Shown here: in pieces, positions 51,591-62,708 of the stretch
Numbering within the stretch: position 1 is the first letter of the stretch
Layout: each line of letters begins with the position of its first letter
Source: an uncultured Sphingomonadaceae bacterium
GTDB lineage: Bacteria; Pseudomonadota; Alphaproteobacteria; Sphingomonadales; Sphingomonadaceae
NCBI GenBank assembly: GCA_947501325.1
Contig: CANMVC010000004.1
Location: 1 to 64,000, forward strand
Length of the DNA: 64,000 bases
Direction: 5' to 3'
The notes under the pieces: model-generated
Database searches by the model: none
What the model was told of the DNA's origin: nothing
What the model saw: the letters and a program-made list of their open reading frames with translations, nothing else
Made by a program: the position numbers and the translations under genes

Positions 51591-52964
51591 ATGAGCACGA
51601 GACAAGTTTCAAATAGCAACGATCCTGTGATCGAGAATGTCAGCCAGCTTATCGAGCCAATGCAGGGCGGCGAGAAGCCAAAAGACGATTGGCGCATTGG
51701 CACCGAGCACGAGAAATTTGTCTATTGCACCACTGATCATCATGCCCCCAGCTATGACGAACCCGGCGGGATCAGGGACCTGCTGCTCGCGCTGCAGGAA
51801 TTTGGCTGGAAGCCGGTCGAAGAAAACGGCAAAGTCATTGCCATGGCCGGTGATGACGGCACCGTCAGTCTCGAGCCGGCAGGACAGCTCGAGCTATCCG
51901 GCGCGCCGCTGGAAAATCTCCACGAGACCTGTAACGAAACCGGTCGCCATTTACAGCAGGTAAAAGCCATTGGCGAAAAAACCGGCAAGGGCTTTCTCGG
52001 CATGGGCATGTGGCCGGACAAAACCCGCGCCGAGTTGCCTATCATGCCCAAGGGCCGTTATGAGATCATGCTCAACCATATGCCGACGGTCGGCAATCTT
52101 GGCCTAGACATGATGCTGCGCACCTGCACGATTCAGGTCAATCTCGACTATTCAAGCGAAGCCGACATGGCGCAGAAATTCCGCGTCGGCCTGGCGCTGC
52201 AACCGCTCGCCACCGCGCTATTTGCCAATTCGCCCTTCACAGAAAACAAGCCCAATGGCTTTGAAAGCTTCCGCAGCCATATCTGGTCCGACACCGATCC
52301 CCATCGCACCGGCATGCTGCCCTTCGTGTTTGAAGAAGGTTTTGGCTATGAACGCTATGCCGAATATATGCTGGATGTGCCGATGTATTTCGTCTTTCGC
52401 GACGGGAAATATATCAACGCGGCGGGTCTGAGTTTCCGGGATTTTCTGAAAGGCGAGCTGTCGGTTTTACCAGGAGAAAAGCCTACTATTGCTGACTGGA
52501 ATGACCACCTTTCGACGGCGTTCCCGGAAGTGCGCCTGAAAAGCTTCCTTGAAATGCGCGGCGCCGACGGTGGGCCATGGAACCGCATCTGTGCCCTCCC
52601 CGCTTTCTGGGTAGGCCTGCTCTATGACCAGACCGCGCTTGATGCTGCGTGGGACCGGGTCAAGGGCTGGAGCATGGAAGAACGTGAAGCATTGCGCAAC
52701 GCTGTGCCGAAAGAGGGTCTCAGCACGCCGCTGCCGGGTGGCGGCAAGCTGATTGATCTGGCGCACGAAATACTGGAAATTGCCTCCGCTGGTCTGACCG
52801 CTCGCGGCCGTCTCAACACCAGTGGCGACAATGAAAGCGGCTTTCTCGACCCACTGCGTGAAGTGGTCGCCAAAGGCAAATCTCCTGCGGCGCAGTTGCT
52901 CGAACGCTATCATGGCGAATGGAATGGCGATCTATCACATATCTATGACGAGATGAGTTTTTGA
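51591..52964 (+). CDS. gshA: glutamate-cysteine ligase (alphaproteobacterial/plant type)
   Basis: A 457-residue GCS2-type ligase making gamma-glutamylcysteine, the first step of glutathione synthesis. Signatures: RIGTEHEKFVY (about 31-41), VSLEPAGQLELSGAP (about 94-108), MPKGRYEIMLNHMP, MLRTCTIQVNLDYSSEADMA and EMRGADGGPWNRICALPAFW. The length fits the group found in plants and alphaproteobacteria. ATG 51591 has no strong ribosome site. The partner gshB is not in the window. Confidence 0.94.
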   Translation: MSTRQVSNSNDPVIENVSQLIEPMQGGEKPKDDWRIGTEHEKFVYCTTDHHAPSYDEPGGIRDLLLALQEFGWKPVEENGKVIAMAGDDGTVSLEPAGQLELSGAPLENLHETCNETGRHLQQVKAIGEKTGKGFLGMGMWPDKTRAELPIMPKGRYEIMLNHMPTVGNLGLDMMLRTCTIQVNLDYSSEADMAQKFRVGLALQPLATALFANSPFTENKPNGFESFRSHIWSDTDPHRTGMLPFVFEEGFGYERYAEYMLDVPMYFVFRDGKYINAAGLSFRDFLKGELSVLPGEKPTIADWNDHLSTAFPEVRLKSFLEMRGADGGPWNRICALPAFWVGLLYDQTALDAAWDRVKGWSMEEREALRNAVPKEGLSTPLPGGGKLIDLAHEILEIASAGLTARGRLNTSGDNESGFLDPLREVVAKGKSPAAQLLERYHGEWNGDLSHIYDEMSF

Positions 52965-53007
52965 GACTGGCCGCAAAACCACATTCTGACATCATTTTGT
53001 AACGCAA

Positions 53008-53037
53008 TTGCAACAGTTGTGGCAAATTCTGTACAAT
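53008..53037 (+). promoter_or_regulatory. candidate promoter of the TonB receptor gene
   Basis: TTGCAA (53008-53013), an 18-base spacer and TACAAT (53032-53037) form a good sigma70-like match. The leader to ATG 53159 would be about 115 bases; no known riboswitch was recognised in it. Confidence 0.45.
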
Positions 53038-53158
53038 CGCACCCCTTAACATCGCCGTAAACTTGACCGTTGCGGCCATGATGGTCAGGGGTTGCGGCAC
53101 GGGGAACAGGGTATTTCTCCGAGTCCCTATACCAAATTCATTGCCGGAGATTATCGTC

Positions 53159-55504
53159 ATGCGCCGCATATCCGTATCTGCTATTTCCCGTTTCGCCCTT
53201 GCTGGAGCCCTACTCGCGGGCGGTCTGTCACAACCCGTTCTCGCACAGGATGAAGCCGGTGCTGATGATGATCAACTCGGTACGATTGTCGTCACCGCAC
53301 AGCGGCGCGAAGAGAACCTGCAGGACGTACCGCTCTCAATCTCAACACTCAGCGATGACAAGCTCGCTGCCATCGGTGCCGGTGGTCAGGATGTCCGAGC
53401 CCTTTCCTCTCGCGTACCGAGTCTGGTGGTCGAATCCTCTTTCGGCCGGACCTTCCCGCGCTTTTACATTCGCGGTCTTGGCAATACCGACTTTGACTTT
53501 AACGCCGCCCAACCGGTCAGCCTCGTCTATGATGATGTCGTTCTTGAAAACCCGATCCTCAAAGGCTTCCCGATTTTCGATCTCGAGCGCGTCGAAGTCT
53601 TGCGCGGACCGCAGGGCACGCTCTTTGGCCGTAACACACCAGCGGGTATCGTGAAGTTTGACTCGGTTAAACCGGGCAATGACGTCAGCGGCTATGGCCG
53701 GATCAGCTATGGTCGCTTCAATGCGGTCAATGCCGAGGGCGCTGTGACGCTGCCATTGATCGACAATGTCCTGTCTGCCCGCATCTCGGCTCTCTATCAG
53801 CGTCAGGACGACTGGGTGGACAATACCAACCCGTCAGCGCCCGAAAATAACGCCTTTGAAGGTTATGACGAATTTGCCATTCGCGGGCAGCTTTTGTTCA
53901 CGCCAACCGATGAGCAGGAATTACTGATCACCGGCCAGTATCGCGATCTGGAAGGCACCGCGCGCGTGTTCCGCGCCAATGTGTTTACCCGCGGACAATC
54001 CGGCCTCAACGATGATTTCGAGCGCGATGAAGTTGCCACCGACGGCCAGAATGAGCAGAATGTTGAAACCTATAATATCGCCGCGCGCTATAGCTATGAT
54101 TTTGGCCCGGTTTCACTGATTTCGGTCACCAGCCTGTGGGGCGGTGATGCCACATCGGTTGGCGATGTCGATGGCGGTTTCGGTGCCAATTTCCTGCCAC
54201 CCGCACTATTTGGTCCGGGCGACATTCCCTTTACGGCAGAGACCCGCGACAGCGTTCCCTTCCTGACCCAGTTCACGCAGGAAGTGCGTCTTGAAAGCAA
54301 TGGTGATGGCCCGTTCAACTATCAGGCTGGCTTCTTCTATTTTGACGAACAGTTGCGCATCGACAGTGAGAATTATTCCACCCTGGGTGATCCGCTGAAC
54401 GCGCCCGGCGGCATCAATATTTTCGTGCGCCAACGTCAATCCAGCGAAGCCTTTGGCATATTTGGTGCGGTCACGTTCGATATCACGGACCGACTAAGCA
54501 TTTCCGGTGGTCTGCGCTATAATGACGACAAGCGCGACTATAGCGTTGTGCGGTCTCAGGACACGCAATTCCCGACCTTCCTGCAAAACCCGCTCGGCAC
54601 GGTCACCCGCTCGGTCAGCGATGACAACCTCACCTGGGACGCCAGCATTACCTACGCGGCCAGTGATGATATCAACCTCTATGCGCGCGTCGCCAAAGGC
54701 TATCGCGCACCGAGCATTCAGGGCCGGATTTTGTTCCCGCCAGCAACGGCGACCCCGTTGGAAGATGGTGTCACGATCGGCGATTCCGAAACCATTCAAT
54801 CCTATGAAGCGGGTGTCAAAGCCACAGTCCTTGATGGTCGCGGTCGGATCAACCTCAACGGCTTCCTTTATAATCTCAACGATGCGCAGCTCACTGCGGT
54901 CGGCGGCGGCATTAACGCGAACCGGCTGATCAACGCGAACAATGTTCGCGGCTATGGTTTTGAACTGGATACCGAATTCAAACCGATCCCCGAGCTGCTG
55001 CTGAGTGCCAGCCTTAGCTATAATAATACCGAGATACGGGATAATGGCCTGACGACAGCCGCTTGCGGCGCGACCCGGGTTGATACCTTCCCGGATGTAT
55101 CGCTTTGCACCATCCTCGATCCGGTTGTGACGCCAGCAGCACCCTTCTCGGCCGCCATCGTCAACATTGACGGCAACAGCCTGCCGCAAAGCCCGCGCTG
55201 GATTGCCAACTGGACGGCCCGTTATTCCATTCCGGTCGGCGATGGCGAAGTCTATGCCTTTACCGATTGGTCCTACCGTTCGAAAATCAACTTTTTCCTC
55301 TATGAATCGGTAGAGTTTCAGGATGGTGGTCAACTCGAAGGCGGCCTGCGCATCGGTTATCAGACCGACAGCTTTGATGTCGCTGGTTTCGTCCGCAACA
55401 TCACCAATGATGAATCGGCAGTAGGCGGAATTGATTTCAACAACCTGACCGGCTTCGTCAATGAACCGCGGATATGGGGCATTGAAGCCGGGTTTAAGTT
55501 TTAA
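53159..55504 (+). CDS. TonB-dependent outer-membrane receptor
   Basis: About 781 residues from ATG 53159, preceded by GGAGATTATC; the open frame reaches further back but that region is not needed. Signal peptide ends at VLAQ. The plug domain begins with GTIVVTAQRREENLQDVPLS, and IRGLGNTDFDFN and VEVLRGPQGTLFGRNTPAGI are classic plug signatures. The C-terminus ends GIEAGFKF with the terminal Phe needed for barrel assembly. The class is the large sphingomonad group of organic-substrate or iron receptors; the ligand is unknown and no neighbouring catabolic gene gives a hint. Confidence 0.92.
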   Translation: MRRISVSAISRFALAGALLAGGLSQPVLAQDEAGADDDQLGTIVVTAQRREENLQDVPLSISTLSDDKLAAIGAGGQDVRALSSRVPSLVVESSFGRTFPRFYIRGLGNTDFDFNAAQPVSLVYDDVVLENPILKGFPIFDLERVEVLRGPQGTLFGRNTPAGIVKFDSVKPGNDVSGYGRISYGRFNAVNAEGAVTLPLIDNVLSARISALYQRQDDWVDNTNPSAPENNAFEGYDEFAIRGQLLFTPTDEQELLITGQYRDLEGTARVFRANVFTRGQSGLNDDFERDEVATDGQNEQNVETYNIAARYSYDFGPVSLISVTSLWGGDATSVGDVDGGFGANFLPPALFGPGDIPFTAETRDSVPFLTQFTQEVRLESNGDGPFNYQAGFFYFDEQLRIDSENYSTLGDPLNAPGGINIFVRQRQSSEAFGIFGAVTFDITDRLSISGGLRYNDDKRDYSVVRSQDTQFPTFLQNPLGTVTRSVSDDNLTWDASITYAASDDINLYARVAKGYRAPSIQGRILFPPATATPLEDGVTIGDSETIQSYEAGVKATVLDGRGRINLNGFLYNLNDAQLTAVGGGINANRLINANNVRGYGFELDTEFKPIPELLLSASLSYNNTEIRDNGLTTAACGATRVDTFPDVSLCTILDPVVTPAAPFSAAIVNIDGNSLPQSPRWIANWTARYSIPVGDGEVYAFTDWSYRSKINFFLYESVEFQDGGQLEGGLRIGYQTDSFDVAGFVRNITNDESAVGGIDFNNLTGFVNEPRIWGIEAGFKF

Positions 55505-55521
55505 ATTCCCCGCAATAATTA

Positions 55522-55592
55522 CCGTTCGTCCTGAGCCTGTCGAAGGACAGCCCCAGGCCATAGCAGCACTTCGACAGGCTCAGTGCGAACGG
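55522..55592. repeat. palindromic repeat family D, copy 2
   Basis: CCGTTCGTCCTGAGCCTGTC and CGACAGGCTCAGTGCGAACG form inverted arms around about 25 bases. It lies between the convergent TonB receptor and dinB genes, where it could act as a terminator. It matches the copy inside terL. Confidence 0.88.
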
Positions 55593-55631
55593 ATGCGGTT
55601 AGGATGATTAAATCCCGCGGTTGAGGCAGCC

Positions 55632-56731
<1,100 letters not shown>

Positions 56732-56735
<4 letters not shown>

Positions 56736-58312
56736 CTGCCCTCTGAGACCGCCTGACGATAACGCGCCATCATCGCAGGTGGCACGTCCATTTTGATCAT
56801 CGGCGGGAAGCTCGCCCGCGCACCACAGCTGGCAAAGCTCGTGCCTGGCAATTCCTCGTCGGCGCGCAACCTGCCGGCGCGATAGACTTCAATCCGCCCA
56901 TCATGATAACGGAGCACCTGAAATTTTCGGGTCAAGCCCTCTTGTGTTCCGGACAGGCTATACCAGCCGGTCGCCGCATCAAAGCGGAGGCCTTTTGCCT
57001 CCAGAGTGCAAAGATGCGCATTGGCGCCGACTGCATCGCCATAAGCTTCCAGACTGCCGTCCGTGCTACGTTTGACCAACAGGCTCGCGCGTGCCTCGCC
57101 TGCCAATATAGGGACCAATTGCGCGTAGCTGGGCGACTGCGCAACATCCCCGGTCAACGGCAGCACCTCTTCAAAGAACAAAACTTCCTCGCCGGATTTC
57201 AACCAATCCGGCTCGCCCAAAAGTCCGATTAATTGACCGGCACGCTCATCATATGCCCTGCGCAGGCAATCGGCAGGATATTGCTCAGCACCGCAGGCAT
57301 TGCGCTGTTTCAGCCACGCTTTCTGGCTGGCCTTTACGCTGCGGTCCTGCTTGCGAGCCAGGCCATAAAGCGCCGCCACCTGCCGGTCAGATTGCCGCAT
57401 ATCGCCATTATATTCCCCGCAAATTTCTTTCTCGACAGCGGTTCCGGCTCTGGCGCAATCAAAGGATGGCGCATCATTGTCCGCCGCCGCCAGCGCCGAT
57501 GCCATCAGCACCGCCCATGTTTCGGGCAACACCATGACCTTTTGATCTCCGCCAGCGATAAATACGGCTCCCATATTGGATGCGTCTTTAAAATCGGTTA
57601 GCTGGCGCGGGCTGATGATCGTTTGGTTCAAGACCGCGCCGGTCAGGTTGGCGTCATAGAAACCAAAGCTGCTCAAATCGGCAAAGGCCAATTTGGTCCC
57701 CCGCGCGCTGATGCCGCTTCTTGCCAGCGGACAGCCATCGCTGACCGTGATCCCGCAATCAAATTTGAAACCGGTCAAGTCGGCGGCGTCGATATTCAGC
57801 CCCTCGACATCTCCCTCCCAGCCACCGTCCAATTTGCCGCTGCTCCAGTCTGCAGCCTTGGCATCAACGTGGGTGAACACGCTGCTGCGGATCAGGATAT
57901 CCTGCATTCGAGCGCCGATCATCCCGGCTGACTTCATATTCGATTTAATGAAACCAAGACCCGGAGCCCTTGTTCCGGTCCAGTCCGAACGGCTGAGGTC
58001 GCTTTCCACAAAACAGATGTTGGACAGTGCCACACCGGTAAAATCCCACCCGGAAAAATTGCCACCCTCGATCAGGATAGTCTTGTCACCAGCAGCTTCA
58101 GAATAGTCCGCGATCTGCTCTGGCGACTTGATTTGGGTGCCATCATAGGTCCGCATTCCTTCTGCCGCACGTTCGCCATCGCCGCCGCCATAGATATGAC
58201 CATAAGCATATTGGCAGCCCGGCACGGGCGGGGTTGGCAATTGGGCGGAGGCGGGCGCAGTACCGGCAAGCAGCGCAAGAACAGAGCCTAAAAGCAACAA
58301 TATGGTGCGCAT
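56732..58312 (-). CDS. periplasmic protein with pentapeptide-like repeats and LprI-type (DUF1311) domain
   Basis: A 526-residue protein: signal peptide (LLLLGSVLALLAGTAPASAQ), pentapeptide-like repeats at about 75-250 (FSGWDFTGVALSNICFVESD, ADLSSFGFYDANLTGAVLNQ), an LprI/DUF1311 domain at about 283-360 (FDCARAGTAVEKEICGEYNG, KQRNACGAEQYPADCLRRAY), and a C-terminal region with further cysteines. DUF1311 proteins include lysozyme inhibitors. The gene overlaps dinB, so the two are cotranscribed. Any link with DNA damage tolerance is inference. Confidence 0.78.
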
Positions 58313-58345
58313 GTCAAAAATACCGCAAACTCCCTGTTCATATGC

Positions 58346-58371
58346 TCACCTATAGCATTTTCACCTATAGC
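58346..58371. promoter_or_regulatory. tandem 11-base direct repeat in a divergent promoter
   Basis: TCACCTATAGC occurs twice (58346-58356 and 58361-58371) with a 15-base period, in the 63-base gap between the divergent pentapeptide/dinB operon and the MFS gene. The spacing suggests an operator for a dimeric regulator or a direct-repeat binding protein. Confidence 0.5.
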
Positions 58372-58375
58372 CACG

Positions 58376-59665
58376 ATGAATATTAGTTGCCATAGCCCGC
58401 CGGTGAATAACAAGTCTCTCCCTTTCCCGATTGGTCGCGTCGAGCTGATCATCATGATGGCCAGCCTGATGTCGCTCAATGCGTTGGCGATCGACATCAT
58501 GCTGCCGGCGCTCGGTCTGATTTCCGATGATTTTGGGCTAACGGGCGAGAATGACCGGCAATGGATCATCACATCCTATATCTATGGCATGGCCATCGGG
58601 TCGATCCTCTATGGATCGCTGGCGGATCGTTATGGCCGGAAACCGGTACTGTTGGTGACCACCGCCATTTATGTCGGCTTTGGCATCCTCTGCGCGTTTA
58701 GCGAAAGCTATGACCTGCTGCTCACCGCGCGGTTCATTCAGGGATTGGCGGCTTCCGCCATGGGCGTGCTTGCCAACAGCATCATTCGGGATCGCTACGA
58801 AGGTGATGCGATGGCGCGGACGATGTCGACCATCATGATGGTGTTTATGGCCGTGCCGGTGCTCGCGCCGATGCTGGGCCAGCTGGTGCTGGTTTTCGCA
58901 CCGTGGCAGATGATTTTTATCGTCCTGTCCGCCATCGGGGCCTTGGCGCTGCTGTGGTTGCTCATCCGTTTGCCCGAAACACTGCAACCTGAAGACAAAA
59001 CACTGATCAATCTGTCGTCAGTGACCAGCGCCTGGGCCAGCGTGATGTTGCACCGCAATGCGCTTGGCCATGTTCTCGCCAGCGGCCTGATGATGGCGCC
59101 GCTATTTGCCTTCATCGCGTCGGCGCAGCAGATATTTTTCACCACCTTTGATGCGGCTGATCTGTTTGTTTTCATCTTTGCGGCGAATGCCATTGCCATG
59201 GCTTTGGGTAATTTCATCAACAGCCGGATCGTCATGCGCTTTGGCGCGCGCCGGGTATCGCAGGCGGCGCTTTTATTCTTTATCTTCATCGCGATCATTC
59301 ATTTGGCGATAACGCTGGCGGGATGGCTGACCATGACGCTATTTGTGATTTTGCTCGCGACTTCCATGGGCATGGTCGGCTTTACCGGCGCGAATTTCAG
59401 CTCAATCGCCATGCAGCCCTTTGGCAAAACCGCTGGCGTGGCTTCCTCGTTTCAGAATTTTACCCGGACCCTGCTATCCGCCGCAATCGGCGGGGCGATT
59501 GGCCTGCAATTTGATGGTACGACCCTGCCGCTTGTCATCGGGTTTTTCTTTTGCGGCATTGCGGCTTTTCTGTTTATCCTGTGGGCCGAGAACGGCGTTC
59601 TTTTCCGCCGCGTTCAGACAGGGGCAAAGAAAGAACCTCTAAGGACGACCGAACAGACATTATAG
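58376..59665 (+). CDS. Bcr/CflA-type MFS multidrug efflux transporter
   Basis: A 429-residue, 12-helix major facilitator. The first helix region has SLMSLNALAIDIMLPALGLI (the Bcr/CflA D-x-x-LPAL motif), followed by GSLADRYGRKPVLL, the MFS loop 2-3 signature, and RFIQGLAASAMGVLANSIIRD. It exports drugs such as bicyclomycin-type compounds or other amphiphiles in known members. ATG 58376 is the likely start, although GTG 58403 is possible. Its promoter holds a tandem 11-base repeat. Confidence 0.88.
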   Translation: MNISCHSPPVNNKSLPFPIGRVELIIMMASLMSLNALAIDIMLPALGLISDDFGLTGENDRQWIITSYIYGMAIGSILYGSLADRYGRKPVLLVTTAIYVGFGILCAFSESYDLLLTARFIQGLAASAMGVLANSIIRDRYEGDAMARTMSTIMMVFMAVPVLAPMLGQLVLVFAPWQMIFIVLSAIGALALLWLLIRLPETLQPEDKTLINLSSVTSAWASVMLHRNALGHVLASGLMMAPLFAFIASAQQIFFTTFDAADLFVFIFAANAIAMALGNFINSRIVMRFGARRVSQAALLFFIFIAIIHLAITLAGWLTMTLFVILLATSMGMVGFTGANFSSIAMQPFGKTAGVASSFQNFTRTLLSAAIGGAIGLQFDGTTLPLVIGFFFCGIAAFLFILWAENGVLFRRVQTGAKKEPLRTTEQTL

Positions 59666-59674
59666 GGTGACGAC

Positions 59675-60103
59675 ATGACAGGATTATCAATAGCGAAAAC
59701 GGCCATATTGGTTGGCGGGTTATTGGCTGCATCTCCAGCATTGGCCGCTGATTCCATCAACGGCAATTGGATCACGCAAGACAAGGATGCCATCATCAAA
59801 ATCGGCAAATGCGGCGATACGGTCTGCGGTCGCATTTTGAAATATCTCGTCACCCCGCCCAATGGCGTGGGCCAAAAAGACGTCAACAATCCCAACAAGA
59901 AACTGCGCGACCGTAAGATTCTTGGCATTGCGATTCTGACGGGATTCAAGCCCGATGGCAAAATCTGGCGCGGCAAGGTTTACGATCCCAAGAGCGGCAA
60001 AACCTATCGCTCGGAAGTGAGCCTTATGTCGCCAACAAAGCTGAAGATGAAGGGCTGTATCGGGCCGTTTTGTCAGGGTCAGAACTGGACTCGCGCGAAA
60101 TAG
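59675..60103 (+). CDS. DUF2147 family exported protein
   Basis: A 142-residue protein with signal peptide (LLAASPALAADS), then the DUF2147 domain: GNWITQDKDAIIKIGKCGDT, CGRILKYL, GKVYDPKSGKTYRSEVSLMS and the end CIGPFCQGQNWTR with paired cysteines. Expected in the periplasm. The family function is not established. It starts nine bases after the MFS stop and may be cotranscribed with that gene. Confidence 0.88.
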   Translation: MTGLSIAKTAILVGGLLAASPALAADSINGNWITQDKDAIIKIGKCGDTVCGRILKYLVTPPNGVGQKDVNNPNKKLRDRKILGIAILTGFKPDGKIWRGKVYDPKSGKTYRSEVSLMSPTKLKMKGCIGPFCQGQNWTRAK

Positions 60104-60113
60104 CCAGCGGGCG

Positions 60114-61136
60114 TTACTTCTTCTCCATCTGTTCAATCCACTCGCTGAGCAAAGCCGCGCCTTCTTCATGCACCAATGACCGGCCGACTTCCGGCATTGC
60201 CACACCTGGCTCTAGGCTTTTGAGCCGGTGCATCATGATGCTCTGATCCGGCTCGCCCGGTGCAATCGCAAAGGCAAAGCCGCCGCTGCCGCGTCCGGCG
60301 GCAACCGGGCGCTTGCCGACACCCAGATGGACCGGCGATTCTTCCTCATAGGTCAGAAACAGCCCGCTATTGCTCGCCGAGCCTTCCCGGTTGTGGCAAT
60401 GGGCGCAGTTAATATCGAGATAGGCGCGCGCCCGGCTTTCCAGCGGCATCGCTGCATTGGCAAAGTCCGGTATCGGCGGATGATCGCGGCCCGGCTGTTC
60501 CAGCATCGCGTTGCTCAGCAACATATCGAGCGTATCATGCGTCAGGTTGCGCATTTTCGGGCCAATCGGCACCACAGCGTTGGAAAGCGAATGGCATTCC
60601 TTGCACTGGTTCTTGTTCGGCACGGCATAGCTGATGTCGCGCGCGTTGCCGGACGGATCGGTAAAGCGCACCGGAATCCGGGTTCCCGACACCTTAAGCG
60701 TCGCCTCGGTCTGCTCGGCATTCCACACATAGGGCAAGGCAATCCAGCCGTCGGCGCGGTGCAGCAGCACCCGGGTCTCGAGCAGCCGGTCTTCCCCATC
60801 AATCTTGTAACCGAAGCTCTTGATCAGAGCAGAACCAACCGGAAATTGCAGCCGGCCGTCACCATCGGCCACGGCCTGCTGCCCTGCGGGAATATAAATA
60901 TAGCGATATTTCTCGGCATAGTCGGTGAACAAGGCGCTATTGAGCCGGTAGAGCTTAACGCCCTTATTGGGCGTCCAGCCAGCGGCATCGGTAAAGAAAC
61001 CATATTCCGAGAGCTTTTTGGGCATGCCAGCCGCCATAATCACCGCATCGGACACCGGTGCTATTGGCTTTGTAGGCGCGGCGCTGACCGCAAAACCGGC
61101 AACGCAAAGGGTAATGGCGGCAAGGAAGGTTCGCAT
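60114..61136 (-). CDS. SO2930-type diheme c-type cytochrome
   Basis: A 340-residue exported protein (signal FAVSAAPTKP) with two c-type heme sites: CKECH (about residue 177) and CAHCH (about residue 245), plus KLYRLNSALFTDYAEKYRYI near the N-terminus and the end LEPGVAMPEVGRSLVHEEGA. This is the SO_2930 family, which nearly always sits next to a parallel beta-helix protein, as here: its ATG overlaps that gene's stop (TAATG). Its electron partner is unknown. Confidence 0.87.
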   Translation of the reverse strand: MRTFLAAITLCVAGFAVSAAPTKPIAPVSDAVIMAAGMPKKLSEYGFFTDAAGWTPNKGVKLYRLNSALFTDYAEKYRYIYIPAGQQAVADGDGRLQFPVGSALIKSFGYKIDGEDRLLETRVLLHRADGWIALPYVWNAEQTEATLKVSGTRIPVRFTDPSGNARDISYAVPNKNQCKECHSLSNAVVPIGPKMRNLTHDTLDMLLSNAMLEQPGRDHPPIPDFANAAMPLESRARAYLDINCAHCHNREGSASNSGLFLTYEEESPVHLGVGKRPVAAGRGSGGFAFAIAPGEPDQSIMMHRLKSLEPGVAMPEVGRSLVHEEGAALLSEWIEQMEKK

Positions 61137-62326
61137 TATTTCAGTGCCGCCTCCATCGAGGCAGGCAGGACGATGGGTGACAATGCGACGGCCTCGCCTG
61201 CCCCGCGTTCTGTATCGAGCGTTGGCTTCGCTTCCGTGGGGGACTGACCGACTTTTGTCAGCCCGAGATTGAGGATCGCAACCGCATCATTGACAATCAG
61301 GCCTGTCCCGAGACCATCATAAACAATCGCCGGAAGCGCGCCGCCAAAAGCCGCCGCCAATTGCTCGCCGCCATCGAAATCCGGGGCAAAACCGGCGCGG
61401 CCATAGACATTATCGGCGATATAGACATCGCGCGGTGTCGGGTCATAATTGGCATCGTCAAAACTCTGCGTATAGGCGACCACCATCACATTGGTCGTGC
61501 CATTGTTGATCATGGCATTTTCGACCACCTGCACGTTGCGGTTGGCCATCACCATCACGCCGGTGCCGGCTGGAACGCTGGCGACGATATTGCCCTCTGG
61601 CGCAAAGTTATCGGTATTGTTGTTGATGATCGCATTGCGCGCGACGAGCACATTATGCCCGCCCATTTGCGGCAGGTTCGGCAGGTCGAAAACCAATATG
61701 CCGCCGGTATTTTCGGTAACGAGATTTTCGGTAACTTCGGCATCAAAGCTGTTTTCGATCTCGATCCCCGCGACATTTTCGATTGCCGTGTTACGGCGGA
61801 CAATGATGTTTTTCGACTGACCAACATAGATACCAGCGTCAGACGCACCGCGCACCACGCTGTCCTGCACCAATATGTCGCTCCCCTCGACCGGGTAGAT
61901 GCCATAGGCGCCATTGGTCGCCTTTGGTCCGCCAGTCCATTCGACGCGGATCGCGTGATAAACAATCCGGTCCGCGCCCTTCGACTTGATCCCGTCGCCC
62001 TTACTATCCTCAACCGCAAAATCGCGCAGCACGACATCATCAGAGGTGACCAGCAAGCCTTCACCCGCGCCCAATTGTCCGGCGAAGCTGAGAATGCTTT
62101 TGTCCATCCCGGCACCGCGCACCGTCACATTATCCACATCGAGGGAGAGCCCGTCCGTTAGCGCGAATGTCCCTGCCCCCAGCTCGACAATATCACCGGG
62201 CTCGGCAAGGATCAGTGCTTCCTGCAATCGCTCCTGCGCATCGGCACCGGCTTCGACAGTAATGGTTTTTGCCAGCGCTGGCATGGTACAGCATAAAGCA
62301 GTGACGGCTAATAACGTGCGGATCAT
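61136..62326 (-). CDS. parallel beta-helix repeat protein (SO2931-type)
   Basis: About 396 residues from ATG 62326, after GAGAGAT; the frame is open further upstream. Signal peptide ends at ALAK. The body is a right-handed beta-helix built from repeats like DIVELGAGTFALTDGLSL, GIKSKGADRIVYHAIRVEW, DAGIYVGQSKNIIVRRNTAI and GIEIENSFDAEVTENLVTEN. It resembles polysaccharide lyase or copper-binding (NosD-like) helices. It is the obligate partner of the diheme cytochrome downstream; no function is demonstrated to my knowledge. Confidence 0.86.
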   Translation of the reverse strand: MIRTLLAVTALCCTMPALAKTITVEAGADAQERLQEALILAEPGDIVELGAGTFALTDGLSLDVDNVTVRGAGMDKSILSFAGQLGAGEGLLVTSDDVVLRDFAVEDSKGDGIKSKGADRIVYHAIRVEWTGGPKATNGAYGIYPVEGSDILVQDSVVRGASDAGIYVGQSKNIIVRRNTAIENVAGIEIENSFDAEVTENLVTENTGGILVFDLPNLPQMGGHNVLVARNAIINNNTDNFAPEGNIVASVPAGTGVMVMANRNVQVVENAMINNGTTNVMVVAYTQSFDDANYDPTPRDVYIADNVYGRAGFAPDFDGGEQLAAAFGGALPAIVYDGLGTGLIVNDAVAILNLGLTKVGQSPTEAKPTLDTERGAGEAVALSPIVLPASMEAALK

Positions 62327-62359
62327 ATCTCTCTCCCATTTGGCGAGATAATGACGCAA

Positions 62360-62708
62360 ATTTGATCGCTTGCCAAGAGCATTGACAGGGATGTCAGTAG
62401 GCTAGGGAAAAAGGGCCGACCGTGCTCGGTATGTGATGCGGAGCATAGCATGGGAAGGCGTAGCAACATCTCAGCGCTCCGCATCAAGTGCTGGGCACGT
62501 CAGCGGCGGCGAAAAAAGAGAGTCGAGGCCTAATAACCAACGCCAATTTCTATTGTTCATTATCGAAGATAGCTACCGTAACGGTTGGGTTTCGTTATAG
62601 AATTCGATGGAAAGACGAAGGGTTTCGACAAACGTTTATCGCAAGCCACCAGGCAAACATCAAAATATGATAAGTGCGATCAACGTCATATGTTTAAGGA
62701 TAACCAAC
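62360..62708. other. intergenic region with a split family E palindrome
   Basis: About 350 bases between the beta-helix gene and the NTF2-like gene. At 62422-62498 a GTGCTCGGTATGTGATGCGG half and a CTCCGCATCAAGTGCTGGGCAC half form an imperfect inverted repeat related to family E. No convincing coding frame was found in the rest. Confidence 0.5.

Noticed and set aside
54494-55561. 355-codon frame antisense to the TonB receptor
   Set aside because: Shadow of a well-supported receptor gene; its start lies in the family D repeat.
60228-61247. 339-codon frame antisense to the diheme cytochrome
   Set aside because: The sense gene has two intact heme motifs and a coupled partner.
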